DNA of 64,000 nt from Xenorhabdus anantnagensis (GCF_028598555.1 NZ_JAQRFN010000021.1:1-64000), one strand, 5' to 3'; counted from the stretch's first letter, positions 1-9,883 are shown. Translations and numbers: made by a program. The notes: a model not told the origin generated them from the sequence alone.

Positions 1-30
1 AAAAGAACCGCATTTCTGCGGCTCTTTTTC
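1..30. terminator. Hairpin terminator downstream of polA
   Basis: A GC-rich stem (AAGAACCGCA pairing with TGCGGCTCTT, one G-T pair) closes on a short TTTC loop and is flanked by A and T runs. It could terminate transcription in either direction. It lies about 65 bp past the polA stop and is the likely polA transcript end. Confidence 0.6.
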
Positions 31-33
31 AGC

Positions 34-89
34 TTCTAAAATGAAGGTTCTAAGATGAAGGTTCTAAGATAAAAATTCTAAGACAAAAG
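34..89. repeat. Four tandem 14-bp units
   Basis: Four consecutive 14-bp units related to TTCTAAGATGAAGG lie between the terminator hairpin and the polA stop codon. The last two units have diverged. This is one of many short tandem duplications in the window. Confidence 0.85.
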
Positions 90-94
90 GCATA

Positions 95-2929
95 TCAATG
101 TGCCTGATCCCAGTTATCGCCAACCCCAACATCCACTTTTAACGGCACATCAAGCAGCATACTTTGTTCCATCAACTCCCGGATTTTCTGCTCTGCTGTC
201 TCCAACTCTGATTCATGTACTTCAAATACCAGTTCATCGTGAACCTGCATGATCATGCGCACATTTGGCTGTTCACTGACAATCCAGTCATCTACCGCAA
301 TCATTGCCAATTTGATGATATCCGCTGCCGTACCTTGCATCGGTGCATTGATGGCTTCACGTTCTGATGCCTTGCGACGCATGGCATTACGCGATTTGAT
401 ATCCGGCAGGTACAACCGACGGCCTTCCAGTGTTTCGACAAATCCATGATCAGCCGCTTGCTGGCGTGTGCGTTCCATATAAGCCAATACACCCGGATAA
501 CGCTCAAAATAGAGATCCATATAACGTTGTGCTTCGCCACGCGGAATGCCTAACTGACGGGATAAACCAAACGCACTCATGCCATAAATCAAGCCAAAGT
601 TAATTGCCTTAGCACTGCGGCGCTGCTCGCTGGTCACTTGTTCCAGTGGTAAACCAAACACTTCCGCAGCCGTTGCACGGTGGATGTCTTTGCCTTGTGC
701 AAATGCCGTCAGTAGCCCTTTGTCCTGTGATAAATGAGCCATAATGCGCAGTTCAATCTGTGAATAGTCCGCCGCCATAATTCGGTAGCCTTCCGGCGCA
801 ATAAATGCCTGACGAATACGTCGTCCTTCCTCATTGCGGACAGGAATGTTTTGCAGATTAGGATCGCGGGAAGAAAGGCGCCCCGTCGCAGTTACCGCCT
901 GATGATAAGAAGTATGGACACGATTAGTCAGTGGATTCACCATCTGAGGCAGTTTATCAGTATAGGTGGATTTCAGTTTTGCCAGACCACGATGCTCCAA
1001 AATCACTCTTGGCAATTCATGGTTCTCCGCCAATTCTTCCAACACTTCTTCATTCGTTGATGGTGCGCCATTCGGCGTCTTTTTCAGTACAGGCAAGTTC
1101 ATTTTTTCAAATAGAATGACTTGTAGCTGTTTTGGTGAAGCCAGATTGAATTCTTCCCCCGCCAGCTCATGAGCCGCTTTTTCCAGCTCATCCAAACGGG
1201 CAGTGATTTCCCTTGAATGTTCTGCCAGCGTTTTAGCGTTGATCAATACTCCTGTTCTTTCCATGCGGGACAGCACCGGCACCAGCGGCATTTCGATCTT
1301 CTGGAAAACTTTTTTCAGGGTTGGGACGCTTTCTAACTGAGGATACATAGCCTGATGCAGTCTCAGAGTCACATCCGCATCTTCTGCTGCATATTTTGAG
1401 GCTTCCTCTAATGAGATTTGATTGAAGGTAAGTTGTTTTTTGCCCTTGCCCGCAATTTCTTCAAATGTCGTGGTTTTATGGCCCAAGTGACGATCAGCAA
1501 GGCTATCCATGTCATGCCGTCCTCCGACACTGTTCAAAACATACGATTCCAGCATGGTATCAAAAACAATGCCATCCAAAGCAATGTCATAACGCGCCAG
1601 AACACCACGATCAAACTTCAGGTTTTGACCAATCTTGGGCAAATTTGCATCTTCCAGCAGCGGCTTTAATGCGGCGAGAACTTCATGTAGATCCAATTGC
1701 TGTGGCGCATCCAGATAATCGTGCCCCAATGGTAGATAAGCGGCTTCAACTTCTGATTTTCCCGCTTCTGATTTTCCCGCTTCCGATTTCCCCGCTTCTG
1801 ATTCCCCTACCACAATGGCAAAAGACATCCCCACCAGATTGGCTGTTAGGGTATCCAGGCCGTCGGTTTCAGTATCAAAAGAGAATGCCGGGGCCTGTTT
1901 CAGCTTTTCAATCCATTCATCAAGGGATTGACGTTCAAGGATGGTTTGATAACTTTCCGGCGATATTTTGACAGCAGTTGGTGATGCTGCTATCGGTTCT
2001 GGCTTGCCTGATTCTACAGGTTTCTGTCCGTTCTTTTCCAACCAGCTGCCATTTTGTACATCACTGATCCAACGTTTGAACTCATAATGACTGAATAGCA
2101 CCAGCAATTCATCCGCATCCGGTGGCATCACGGAAAGCGCCAGACAGGTCGTATCCAGCTCAACGTCGGTTTTGATGGTCGCCAATTGGTAGGAAAGAAA
2201 AGCCACCTCTTTATGCTGCTCCATTTTGTCGCCCAATGTTTTGGCTCCACGGAAACCGAGTGTGGCAATTTCATCAAGTCGGGTATAGATCTCATTCAAT
2301 CCACCGATACCCTGCAATAGCCCCTGAGCTGTTTTTGCACCCACTCCCGGCACACCCGGAATATTATCGGAAGAATCTCCCATTAAGGCGAGAAAATCGA
2401 TAATCAGTTCAGGAGGAATCCCATATTTTTCGGTAACCTCTTCCGGCCCCAAAATGGTGTTGGTCATAGTGTTAATCAATGTGATATTTGGCGTCACCAA
2501 TTGCGCCATATCTTTATCACCTGTGCTGATCAGAACCGAACGGCCTTCTTTTTCAGCCTGCAAGGCCAATGTACCGATAACATCGTCAGCCTCAACGCCC
2601 GGAACAACCAAAATTGGCAACCCCATTGCCTTGACCATCTTGTGCAACGGCTCAATCTGCGAACGCAAATCATCCGGCATTGGCGGTCGATGGGATTTAT
2701 ATTCAGCAAATAGTTCATCACGGAAAGTTTTGCCCTTGGCATCAAACACGACCGCCACATGACTCGGTTTGTACTGCATGATTAAACTTCGCAGCATGTT
2801 CAGCACGCCATACATGGCGCCCGTCGGTTCTCCTGAACTGTTTGTCAGTGGAGGAAACGCATGGTATGCACGATAAAGGTATGAAGAACCATCAACCAAA
2901 ATCAGGGGATTGTCTGCTATCTGTGCCAT
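95..2929 (-). CDS. polA: DNA polymerase I
   Basis: DNA polymerase I fills gaps during repair and Okazaki-fragment maturation. The 944-residue protein (E. coli about 928) has the full three-domain layout. The N-terminal 5'-3' exonuclease begins [19 protein letters not shown]. The 3'-5' proofreading domain has the FDTETDGLD motif. The C-terminal polymerase shows [28 protein letters not shown] and [10 protein letters not shown]. The start was set at [11 protein letters not shown] because it aligns with E. coli PolA and follows a purine-rich stretch; an upstream in-frame ATG at 2977 would add 16 unrelated residues. An oddity is a run of SEAGK repeats inside the proofreading domain, encoded by a 15-bp tandem repeat. 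It is transcribed alone. Confidence 0.97.
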   Translation of the reverse strand: MAQIADNPLILVDGSSYLYRAYHAFPPLTNSSGEPTGAMYGVLNMLRSLIMQYKPSHVAVVFDAKGKTFRDELFAEYKSHRPPMPDDLRSQIEPLHKMVKAMGLPILVVPGVEADDVIGTLALQAEKEGRSVLISTGDKDMAQLVTPNITLINTMTNTILGPEEVTEKYGIPPELIIDFLALMGDSSDNIPGVPGVGAKTAQGLLQGIGGLNEIYTRLDEIATLGFRGAKTLGDKMEQHKEVAFLSYQLATIKTDVELDTTCLALSVMPPDADELLVLFSHYEFKRWISDVQNGSWLEKNGQKPVESGKPEPIAASPTAVKISPESYQTILERQSLDEWIEKLKQAPAFSFDTETDGLDTLTANLVGMSFAIVVGESEAGKSEAGKSEAGKSEVEAAYLPLGHDYLDAPQQLDLHEVLAALKPLLEDANLPKIGQNLKFDRGVLARYDIALDGIVFDTMLESYVLNSVGGRHDMDSLADRHLGHKTTTFEEIAGKGKKQLTFNQISLEEASKYAAEDADVTLRLHQAMYPQLESVPTLKKVFQKIEMPLVPVLSRMERTGVLINAKTLAEHSREITARLDELEKAAHELAGEEFNLASPKQLQVILFEKMNLPVLKKTPNGAPSTNEEVLEELAENHELPRVILEHRGLAKLKSTYTDKLPQMVNPLTNRVHTSYHQAVTATGRLSSRDPNLQNIPVRNEEGRRIRQAFIAPEGYRIMAADYSQIELRIMAHLSQDKGLLTAFAQGKDIHRATAAEVFGLPLEQVTSEQRRSAKAINFGLIYGMSAFGLSRQLGIPRGEAQRYMDLYFERYPGVLAYMERTRQQAADHGFVETLEGRRLYLPDIKSRNAMRRKASEREAINAPMQGTAADIIKLAMIAVDDWIVSEQPNVRMIMQVHDELVFEVHESELETAEQKIRELMEQSMLLDVPLKVDVGVGDNWDQAH
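1751..1810. repeat. In-frame 15-bp tandem repeat within polA
   Basis: Four 15-bp units encode successive SEAGK-like pentapeptides in the 3'-5' exonuclease domain of PolA. They lie where E. coli PolA has a short loop before the HDYLDAP segment. The first two units are identical and the next two diverged. Confidence 0.9.
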
Positions 2930-3336
2930 AAAATTTTCTTCGTCGTTCTGTGGGATGAATAAAGAATAGAATGCCATACTGCGTCGCTATAGACGAATTT
3001 TGCGGTAATTTTCTCGTACTGACGTGCATGTTATGACAAATATTTTGATGAATGCGCTGTGGATAACTTTGTGCACAAAAAATGGCACATAAAACAGATT
3101 TATGTTTATAACCATAAAGAGTAAATAACAAGAGGTTAAAATCAATGAATTACGCGTAAAATTAAAGAACGATTACAACCGCTTTAAAATCACTGAGTTG
3201 TGGATATTACCGAAGTTTATGTTATGAAATGTGTCTTTTGGCAAGTATTGTGCCAACCTTATCATGGTTAGCACAATACCTATGTTATTTTATATTAATA
3301 CTAGCGTATTATTTTCTTACGCTACTATCTTGTGAC
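2930..3336. promoter_or_regulatory. polA upstream region and dsbA 3' region
   Basis: About 400 bp without a gene lie between the dsbA stop and the polA start. The stretch is AT-rich. It should hold the polA promoter and the end of the dsbA transcript, but no convincing -35/-10 pair can be singled out. Its one clear structure is the long inverted repeat at 3245-3279. Confidence 0.4.
3245..3279. repeat. 14-bp inverted repeat
   Basis: GTATTGTGCCAACC and GGTTAGCACAATAC form a 14-bp stem with one mismatch around a 7-base loop. There is no T-tract on either side, so it is not a standard intrinsic terminator. It could be an operator or a small palindromic repeat element. Confidence 0.75.
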
Positions 3337-3960
3337 TTATTTTTTGTTCACCAGATAGTTAACTACCTCAGAGAATTTCTGACCATAATCCAGAGTGGAA
3401 CTGGAGTCGATGCCGGCATTGTTAATCAAATATTTACCCTTAACAAAGACAGCCGGAACACCTCTCAAGCTAAGCTCTTTAGCCGCCTGACGCTCTTTGT
3501 TTGCTACAGATTTTACAATAAAGCTGTTCAATGCTGCATCATACTCTTCACCCGATACACCAGCTTTGATGAAAGCATTACGGATGTCTTCCTTACTCTT
3601 GATAGTTTGATTTTTTTGAATCCCCTCAAACAAAATTGGTGTGACTTTATCCTCAACTTTCATGACAATAGCGACGGCCCAAGCATCAGTCAATTCTTTA
3701 CCCAAAGGCCCCAGAAAATCAACGTGATAACGTTCATTCGTCACACCTGCTGGCAAGTTTTTCTTAATAGTTGAACGAACATGGTAAATGTTTTCAAACT
3801 GATAGCAGTGAGGGCAATAAAAAGAGAAAAACTCTAACACCTGTGGCTGATTCGCAACCGGATTTCTTAACTCAGTATACTGCTTGCCCTCAGAAAAACC
3901 GGAAGCGGATGCATTAAATACCATGAACGCTCCTACCAGAACTAACCAAAATTTTTTCAT
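3337..3960 (-). CDS. dsbA: Thiol:disulfide interchange protein DsbA
   Basis: DsbA is the periplasmic oxidase that introduces disulfide bonds into exported proteins and is reoxidised by DsbB. The 207-residue precursor has a signal peptide (MKKFWLVLVGAFMVFNASAS). A thioredoxin fold follows, with the active site FYCPHCYQFE and the cis-proline segment LRGVPAVFVKGKY. The start was chosen at MKKFW because GGAGAC lies just upstream, rather than the in-frame ATG four codons earlier. It is the last gene of the yihD-srkA-dsbA operon, 17 bp after srkA. The srkA-dsbA arrangement matches E. coli, where the pair is Cpx-responsive; no CpxR box was identified here. Confidence 0.97.
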   Translation of the reverse strand: MKKFWLVLVGAFMVFNASASGFSEGKQYTELRNPVANQPQVLEFFSFYCPHCYQFENIYHVRSTIKKNLPAGVTNERYHVDFLGPLGKELTDAWAVAIVMKVEDKVTPILFEGIQKNQTIKSKEDIRNAFIKAGVSGEEYDAALNSFIVKSVANKERQAAKELSLRGVPAVFVKGKYLINNAGIDSSSTLDYGQKFSEVVNYLVNKK

Positions 3961-3977
3961 CGTAGTCTCCAAAAAAA

Positions 3978-4967
3978 TTAATACATCGGATTGAGTTGTA
4001 AAGGTGGTTCCTGCAACAACCGGACTTGTTCAGAAAAAAGACCCACTTGCTTATGCCAAAAATCACTCTCAGCCATCCACGGAAACGCTTTTGGAAAAGC
4101 GGGATCTTGCCAGCGACGAGCAACCCAAGCTAAATAATAGATCATTCGCATAGCACGCAGAGGTTCTATTAATGCCAATGCCTTGGGATCAAATTCCATA
4201 AACTGACTATATGACTCCAGTAAAATATCCAACTGGATCAGTCGCTCTTGCCGTGAGCCATTGAGCAACATCCACAAATCCTGAACAGCAGGGCCATTAC
4301 GGGCATCATCAAGATCTACAAACCATGCTTCATCGCGCCACAAGATATTGCCAGCATGACAATCCCCATGCAGCCGCAATACTTGCCAGTTATCGTGCCA
4401 TTGGCTTGCTACTGCCTGATTTAATCCATCCAGCGCAGCCAAAAATCCCTGTTTATGTTTAGCGGGGATTAGCTCACATTCAGCCAAATATTGATACGGC
4501 TGATATAAATATTCATTCAAATTAAGCGTAGGACGCGCAGAAAATGTTTTTTTCACTCCAATTTGATGCATTCTTCCCAACAATCGACCAACATCCTCCA
4601 ATTGGTCAAAATTGTCTAATTCGTACTGGCGACCTCCCACACTGGGGAAAATGGCAAAAAAGAAACCGCCGTGATTCAGTACGGTCTTTCCGTCAAACGC
4701 CAATGGAGCCGCGATTGGCAAATCGGCTTGCTGCAATTCATGCGCAAGATCATGTTCCTCTTGAATTTGCTGTTGGCTCCAACGCAAGGGACGATAAAAT
4801 TTCACAACATAGCGTTTGCGGTTCTCATCCATGAACTGATATACACGATTCTCATAGCTATTCAGTTCGGTCAAACCAGAATCAAGATACAAGCCAGACT
4901 GCACCAACGCATCCATAATTAAATCTGGCGTAATATTCTGAAAATTAAAAGCCTTCGGTTCCGTCAC
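3978..4967 (-). CDS. srkA: Stress response kinase A (YihE)
   Basis: SrkA is a cytoplasmic Ser/Thr kinase of the aminoglycoside-phosphotransferase (choline kinase-like) fold that protects against stress-induced death in E. coli. The 329-residue length is typical. The catalytic loop LHGDCHAGNILW and the metal-binding WFVDLDDARNGP are both present, as is the N-terminal nucleotide-binding region with VVKFYRP. It sits between yihD and dsbA with 17-18 bp gaps, indicating one operon. No truncation or frameshift is seen. Confidence 0.95.
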   Translation of the reverse strand: MTEPKAFNFQNITPDLIMDALVQSGLYLDSGLTELNSYENRVYQFMDENRKRYVVKFYRPLRWSQQQIQEEHDLAHELQQADLPIAAPLAFDGKTVLNHGGFFFAIFPSVGGRQYELDNFDQLEDVGRLLGRMHQIGVKKTFSARPTLNLNEYLYQPYQYLAECELIPAKHKQGFLAALDGLNQAVASQWHDNWQVLRLHGDCHAGNILWRDEAWFVDLDDARNGPAVQDLWMLLNGSRQERLIQLDILLESYSQFMEFDPKALALIEPLRAMRMIYYLAWVARRWQDPAFPKAFPWMAESDFWHKQVGLFSEQVRLLQEPPLQLNPMY

Positions 4968-4985
4968 AACACAGTTCTCTCTTCA

Positions 4986-5255
4986 TCAATCTTTAATAAT
5001 GCCCCGGGCACGCAGTAACGCAGTCTTAAAATCTTCTTCATAATCTTTTTTCAATCCGGGGATTTCTGCATGGCTATCCGTACCACGCATTTTCAGATGA
5101 TAAATAAGAATATCATCCGTTAATTCAGACAACTGCCCTTTGAATCCCGCTTCATCAGCCAGTTTTTGCAAAAGCTCCACCAAATTTAGATCCGACTCAT
5201 TCTTCCATACTGGATGTAAAAGTTCGATAACTTCATTGAGGCGGTGATACTTCAT
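4986..5255 (-). CDS. yihD: YihD family protein (DUF1040)
   Basis: This small cytoplasmic protein of 89 residues belongs to the DUF1040/YihD family of unknown function. It matches E. coli YihD through [22 protein letters not shown] and [17 protein letters not shown]. The start at MKYHRLNEV follows AAGGAACT; an upstream in-frame Met would add 12 unrelated residues. It is the first gene of the operon with srkA and dsbA, and faces mobA across about 180 bp that must carry both promoters. Confidence 0.93.
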   Translation of the reverse strand: MKYHRLNEVIELLHPVWKNESDLNLVELLQKLADEAGFKGQLSELTDDILIYHLKMRGTDSHAEIPGLKKDYEEDFKTALLRARGIIKD

Positions 5256-5435
5256 TTTTAGTTCCTTATAAATGGCTATACAAATTAGCAAGGTTAATGG
5301 TTCTGAGAAAGCATTGGTCTGTCAATCAGTGTAAAGTTATACTGCCACTTCAAAGCAGCATGGTTAGATATTGATTTACAACGGTTATATACCCAAACAT
5401 TAAATATTTCATTGCCCAATATCAGGTGATTTAAC

Positions 5436-6038
5436 ATGACGCATCCAAAAATCAGTGGCGCAATTCTGGCTGGAGGGCTATCCACCCGTATGGGCGGAAA
5501 TGACAAAGGATTGTTGCAGTTCGATGGCTTACCCCTATACCAACACATCGCCACAAAGTTGCAGCCACAGGTTCATGAGTTGTTGATTAACGCCAATCGC
5601 AATCTGGGGATTTATCAGCAAAGTGGCTATCCAATCATACCGGATATTATTACCGATTTTTCTGGGCCATTAGCTGGAATGTTGGCAGTTTTAAAGAAAG
5701 CCCTTAATGAATGGGTGGTATTTGTTCCATGCGATGTCCCCGACTTCCCTGAAGACCTTGTAGCAAAACTGTGGCACTACAAGCAAAACGCTTGGGCCGC
5801 TTATGCACATGACTGCGAGCGCGCACATCCTACCTTGGCATTAATGCACCGCAGCCTGATACCGCGTCTGGAAAGCTACCTCGCATTGGGGGATCGGAAG
5901 CTGATGTTCTTTATGCAGATGATTAAGGCAAAAGCGGTCTATTTCCCTACCCCTAACGCTTTCACCAATTTAAATACACCTGAAGAGCACCGTAACTGGG
6001 AATGCCAACATTGGGAACTCCTTCAGGAGTCAGCATGA
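5436..6038 (+). CDS. mobA: Molybdenum cofactor guanylyltransferase
   Basis: MobA transfers GMP from GTP to molybdopterin to make the guanine dinucleotide cofactor of molybdoenzymes. The 200-residue protein begins with the nucleotidyltransferase signature ILAGGLSTRMGGNDKGLL. It continues with NANRN, the DFSGPLAGML segment and the metal-binding VFVPCDVPDFP. It overlaps mobB by the four bases ATGA, so translation is probably coupled. The gene is divergent from the yihD operon. Confidence 0.96.
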   Translation: MTHPKISGAILAGGLSTRMGGNDKGLLQFDGLPLYQHIATKLQPQVHELLINANRNLGIYQQSGYPIIPDIITDFSGPLAGMLAVLKKALNEWVVFVPCDVPDFPEDLVAKLWHYKQNAWAAYAHDCERAHPTLALMHRSLIPRLESYLALGDRKLMFFMQMIKAKAVYFPTPNAFTNLNTPEEHRNWECQHWELLQESA

Positions 6039-6607
6039 ATCTCAATACCAGTGACACTACACTGCCCATTCTGGGGATCACTGCTTATAGTGGAACCGGA
6101 AAAACGACGCTATTAAAGCAGGTCATTCCATTATTGCGCCAACAACACATCCGAGTTGGGTTGATTAAGCATACTCACCATAATATGGATGTCGATAAAC
6201 CGGGCAAAGATAGCTATGAACTGCGTAAAGCGGGCGCGACTCAAACGTTGGTCGCCAGCCAGCAACGTTGGGCATTGATGACTGAGACTCCAGATTTGCC
6301 AGAACTCAATCTTTACTACCTCGCCAGTCGATTTGATGCCAATTCACTGGATATGATTCTGGTGGAAGGATTCAAACAAGAACCGATCCCAAAAATCGCG
6401 TTGTATCGAGATAGCCTAAGCCGAAATGACATAAACCGAAATAACATAACCCCTGATTTTGATGAAATCCTAGATCCTTATGTACTCGCCATTGCCAGTG
6501 ACATCCCACTGGAGACATCACTTCCACAGCTCGATATCAATCAACCAGAACAGATCACAGCCTTTATTGCTGAATGGTTGTCTTCACAAAAAACCAGAAA
6601 GTATTAA
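6035..6607 (+). CDS. mobB: Molybdopterin-guanine dinucleotide biosynthesis adaptor MobB
   Basis: MobB is a GTP-binding P-loop protein that assists MobA in molybdenum cofactor maturation. The 190-residue product shows the Walker A motif AYSGTGKTTLLK near residue 20, then LIKHTHHNMDVDKPGKDSYE and the VEGFKQEPIPK segment. The start at 6035 was chosen because it forms an ATGA overlap with mobA, follows CAGGAG and matches the family N-terminus. A 15-bp tandem duplication (6421-6450) gives an in-frame RNDINRNNIT insertion absent from E. coli MobB. Confidence 0.95.
   Translation: MNLNTSDTTLPILGITAYSGTGKTTLLKQVIPLLRQQHIRVGLIKHTHHNMDVDKPGKDSYELRKAGATQTLVASQQRWALMTETPDLPELNLYYLASRFDANSLDMILVEGFKQEPIPKIALYRDSLSRNDINRNNITPDFDEILDPYVLAIASDIPLETSLPQLDINQPEQITAFIAEWLSSQKTRKY
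6421..6450. repeat. 15-bp tandem duplication in mobB
   Basis: Two adjacent 15-bp units, CCGAAATGACATAAA and CCGAAATAACATAAC, are in frame within mobB. Confidence 0.8.
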
Positions 6608-6708
6608 GGATGATAGGCAGTTAACCAAGCACAAAAGAAAAAATAAGCAGAAACAATCATCTATGGATGGTATGAAAAATAAAACAACGATAACGGGAAA
6701 ACAACGCC

Positions 6709-8094
6709 ATGAAAGATCCGATTCGCGATGCTTCGCTGTCTGCGGTTAAAATCGCCAACGAAATCGCATACAGCTATGTCAGTGAAGTTCGAAACCAACG
6801 GGTATTTCCCGATGCTGATGCGTTATCAGGCCTGCAACATTTCGATAAGCCATTACCTACAACAGGAACTGACAGCCAACAAGTGCTCGAACAACTCCAT
6901 GCATATGGTTCACCAGCTACTGTAGCAACAACTGGCGGCCGATATTTCGGCTTGGTTGTCGGTGGCTCAACCCCTGCCGCTCTGGGGGCAAACATCATAA
7001 CCAGTGCCTGGGATCAAATCGCACTGATGGAATCCTCTTCCCCTATAGCCAATCAATTAGAAAAGATCGCCGGACGTTGGGTATTGGAACTACTGAATTT
7101 ACCCTCAGAGGCATTCGTCGGTTTTGTGACTGGTACAACGATGGCGCATGTCAGTGCCTTAGCTGCTGCACGGCATTACTTGTATCAGAAACAAGGCTAT
7201 GACCTTGCGGAACAAGGTTTACACAATGCCCCTGAATTGAAAGTTGTGCTCTCCGAAGAAGCCCATATTTCCGTTTTGAAAGCGCTCAGACTACTCGGCT
7301 TTGGTCGTTCACAATTTATTTTTGTGCCATGTGATCAGCAAGGACAAATTATAGAGAGTGCGGTTCCCGACTTTGCAGACAATATGATTCTGGTATTACA
7401 GGCTGGTAATGTTAACTCTGGCAGCTCAGATAACTTTCACGCCCTGATCCCCAAAGCCAAAAAAGCGGGTTGTTGGGTACATGTGGATGGTGCCTTTGGA
7501 CTCTGGGCGCGGGCATCGAAGGAAAAATCCGCTTTAGTCAAAGGCGTTGAAGCTGCTGATTCTTGGGCCGTGGATGCTCATAAATGGCTTAATACCCCGT
7601 ACGATTGTGGCATGTGTATTGTGCGTAATAAGCAAATGCAAAGAGAAGTCATGACAACCTCTGCTGCCTATGTAGAGACGCAAGATATGTGGCAGGCAAA
7701 AGACATGCTGCCAGAGTTCTCCCGCAGAGCGAGAGCAGTTGAAGTCTGGGCGGCAATTGCAGAGCTTGGCTCACAGGGAATCGAGGCACTAGTTAATCGT
7801 TGCTGTTTATACACAAAAATATTGGCAGAAGGGCTGGAATCACTCGGTTTTACCATTCTCAATAACATCGTGCTTAATCAAATCGTAGCTTGCTTACCTG
7901 ATATCCATTTGCAGCGCGCAATGTTACACAAAGTGCAGCAATCCGGTGAATGCTGGTTTGGACAAACAACGTGGCAAGGGCAAGAAGCCATTCGTCTCAG
8001 CGTCAGCTCTTGGGCGACTACGGAAGACGATATTCAGCGCAGTTTGAAAGCAATCTCTGCTACCATTGACGAGATTAAACAGCAGGCTATTTGA
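6709..8094 (+). CDS. PLP-dependent group II amino acid decarboxylase family protein
   Basis: This 461-residue cytoplasmic enzyme is of the fold-type I PLP decarboxylase family, which includes aromatic L-amino-acid and glutamate decarboxylases. The evidence is TTGGRYFGLVVGG near residue 75, FVTGTTMAHVSALAAAR, the cofactor-contacting HVDGAFGLWA and the Schiff-base lysine in AVDAHKWLNTPYDCG. The C-terminal small domain is complete. No Shine-Dalgarno sequence is obvious before the ATG. It stands alone between mobB and a hairpin at 8161-8187. The substrate cannot be told from sequence. Amine formation from an aromatic amino acid is a reasonable guess, and an aldolase-type side reaction seen in some relatives is also possible. 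Confidence 0.85.
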   Translation: MKDPIRDASLSAVKIANEIAYSYVSEVRNQRVFPDADALSGLQHFDKPLPTTGTDSQQVLEQLHAYGSPATVATTGGRYFGLVVGGSTPAALGANIITSAWDQIALMESSSPIANQLEKIAGRWVLELLNLPSEAFVGFVTGTTMAHVSALAAARHYLYQKQGYDLAEQGLHNAPELKVVLSEEAHISVLKALRLLGFGRSQFIFVPCDQQGQIIESAVPDFADNMILVLQAGNVNSGSSDNFHALIPKAKKAGCWVHVDGAFGLWARASKEKSALVKGVEAADSWAVDAHKWLNTPYDCGMCIVRNKQMQREVMTTSAAYVETQDMWQAKDMLPEFSRRARAVEVWAAIAELGSQGIEALVNRCCLYTKILAEGLESLGFTILNNIVLNQIVACLPDIHLQRAMLHKVQQSGECWFGQTTWQGQEAIRLSVSSWATTEDDIQRSLKAISATIDEIKQQAI

Positions 8095-8160
8095 AATTTG
8101 CTTTTTCTGCCTCATACACTAAAGCAATAATTCTTGGAAAGGATTCGGTTAAAAATCCAA

Positions 8161-8187
8161 ACGCCCTGATAGTCGTATCAAGGGCGT
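8161..8187 (+). terminator. Hairpin after the PLP decarboxylase
   Basis: ACGCCC-TGATA pairs with TATCA-(A)GGGCGT around a GTCG loop. No strong T-run follows, so efficiency is uncertain. The rest of the 8095-8456 gap is very AT-rich and shows no gene; it should contain the promoter of the downstream hydrolase. Confidence 0.5.
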
Positions 8188-8456
8188 AAATCATATACAT
8201 ATAAACAAACACTCATATAATCCACAACCATATAAAATTAAAAATAAAAAAACAATGAACAAAATAAAAAAACAAAAAAATATTATCAAATACATCTACT
8301 TTTCAATATAGAAAATGAAACCAGAAATAACTAATCGTTATTGCAACTCAAGTAAAAACTCCTTAAGTTAGCTACGTTCTTTATTTTAGATAACTTAATA
8401 AAAAATATTAATGAATTTTAAAGCTACTTTAACTTTTACCTAATAAGGATTTGAGC

Positions 8457-9860
8457 ATGAGAATCTTAACAGCAATTATTTTTATATTATTGACAAGCAT
8501 ATCATTTATATCCAAGGCAGATACTGCATCTTGGAAAAAATGCCCTTCAACTTGGGAGCTAGATCCTGAAGATAAGAAGAGTATGCAATGTACATATGTA
8601 AAATCCTCGATAGACCATAATAATGCAAAAGAAAATCATTTCGTAAAATTAGCAGTAGCGAAACTCCCAGCGATCGCAAGTAAAAAAGGCACCATAATCC
8701 TGATATCTGGTGGTCCCGGTCAGATGGGCTTACCTCTGTCTATTGATGAATCCCCTATAACGAAAGACCTGAGAAAATATTTTGATATTGTCACTTATGA
8801 TCCCAGAGGGATCGGCGAATCTATACCCAAAATAAAATGCAATACTCAAAAATCCACAGATAAAAATGAAGAAATCACTTCAAAAAAATGGCTATCTTCC
8901 TGTATCAAGAACAGCGGGGCGGCATTAATAAATAATATGTCTACGTATAATGCTGTAGATGATCTGGAAGAAATAAGGAAAGCCTTGAATGAAGATAAAA
9001 TAACAATAGTTGCATACTCCTATGGAACAGCTGTTGCTCAGCTTTATGCGTTAAAATACCCGAAACACATCAGTAGTATCGTTAATGATGGTATTGTTGA
9101 CTTAACAGAAGATCATGAATCTATGCTATTAAATCAAAGTAGAGGATTTAACTTAGCCTTTGAAAAATTTTCTGTTTACTGTGCAAAGAGAAAATCATGC
9201 CCATTCTATCACTCACCAGAAAAGCCCCTCGATATATATAAAGAAATTTTAGAAAAAGCAAATAAAAATAAAATAAAAGACAAAGCAGGAAAAATCATTA
9301 CCAATGACAATATAAATGAATTTACTCTCGATAGCCTGCTTTGGGAATCACAGTGGGGTAATCTGATATCTTTTTTAGATAAAGCTTACAATGGAAAAAC
9401 AAATCAGATAGACAAGGGATCATTATCGATTTTTGGTGATTCAAGTAATGATGAACTTAATATTATAGATTGTTCTGATTATGGAAAATTGGATCCTTCC
9501 AAGATTGAATTACTTCTGGAAGATACTTTTGCCTCATCTGCCGACTTTTTTAAAGAGAAAAAAGAGAAGTGTAGTTCCTTTCCTATTAAAAAACCGCTTA
9601 TGCCAGCGTTAATCCCTGACCATAAAAACATGCCAAAATTACTTTTTGTGGCTCAAACGGGTGATCCAACAACACCCTATAGCAATGCAACAAGAATGTC
9701 TGCTATTTTCAGAAGTCCATTGATAACCAAAATTGGCAATGGTCATACATTTGTCCTGAATGGTGATGACGATTGTGTAGATAAAAAAGTTGTAAAATTC
9801 ATACTGAATCCGAATTTACCTATATCTGACTCCTATTGTTTACCTACCCATAATTATTGA
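8457..9860 (+). CDS. Secreted alpha/beta hydrolase (TAP-like C-terminus)
   Basis: This is a predicted exported hydrolase of 467 residues. It has an N-terminal signal peptide ending near ISKADTA. An alpha/beta hydrolase core follows: oxyanion segment ISGGPGQMG, then DIVTYDPRGIGES, and the nucleophile elbow VAYSYGTAVAQ (Ser in SYG). Near the C-terminus QTGDPTTPYSNA supplies the probable Asp and IGNGHTFVL the His, as in the TAP-like/proline iminopeptidase group of tripeptidyl peptidases. The start at 8457 follows AAGGAT; a TTG two codons earlier is less likely. Codon use is clearly more AT-rich than in the flanking genes, suggesting acquisition. A secreted peptidase or esterase is likely, but its substrate is unknown. 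Confidence 0.82.
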   Translation: MRILTAIIFILLTSISFISKADTASWKKCPSTWELDPEDKKSMQCTYVKSSIDHNNAKENHFVKLAVAKLPAIASKKGTIILISGGPGQMGLPLSIDESPITKDLRKYFDIVTYDPRGIGESIPKIKCNTQKSTDKNEEITSKKWLSSCIKNSGAALINNMSTYNAVDDLEEIRKALNEDKITIVAYSYGTAVAQLYALKYPKHISSIVNDGIVDLTEDHESMLLNQSRGFNLAFEKFSVYCAKRKSCPFYHSPEKPLDIYKEILEKANKNKIKDKAGKIITNDNINEFTLDSLLWESQWGNLISFLDKAYNGKTNQIDKGSLSIFGDSSNDELNIIDCSDYGKLDPSKIELLLEDTFASSADFFKEKKEKCSSFPIKKPLMPALIPDHKNMPKLLFVAQTGDPTTPYSNATRMSAIFRSPLITKIGNGHTFVLNGDDDCVDKKVVKFILNPNLPISDSYCLPTHNY

Positions 9861-9883
9861 AGCAGATACATGAAACACCGGTT

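Noticed and set aside
3229-3774. A 181-codon plus-strand frame opposite dsbA
   Set aside because: DsbA on the minus strand is certain. The hydrophobic start of this frame comes from AT-rich intergenic DNA.
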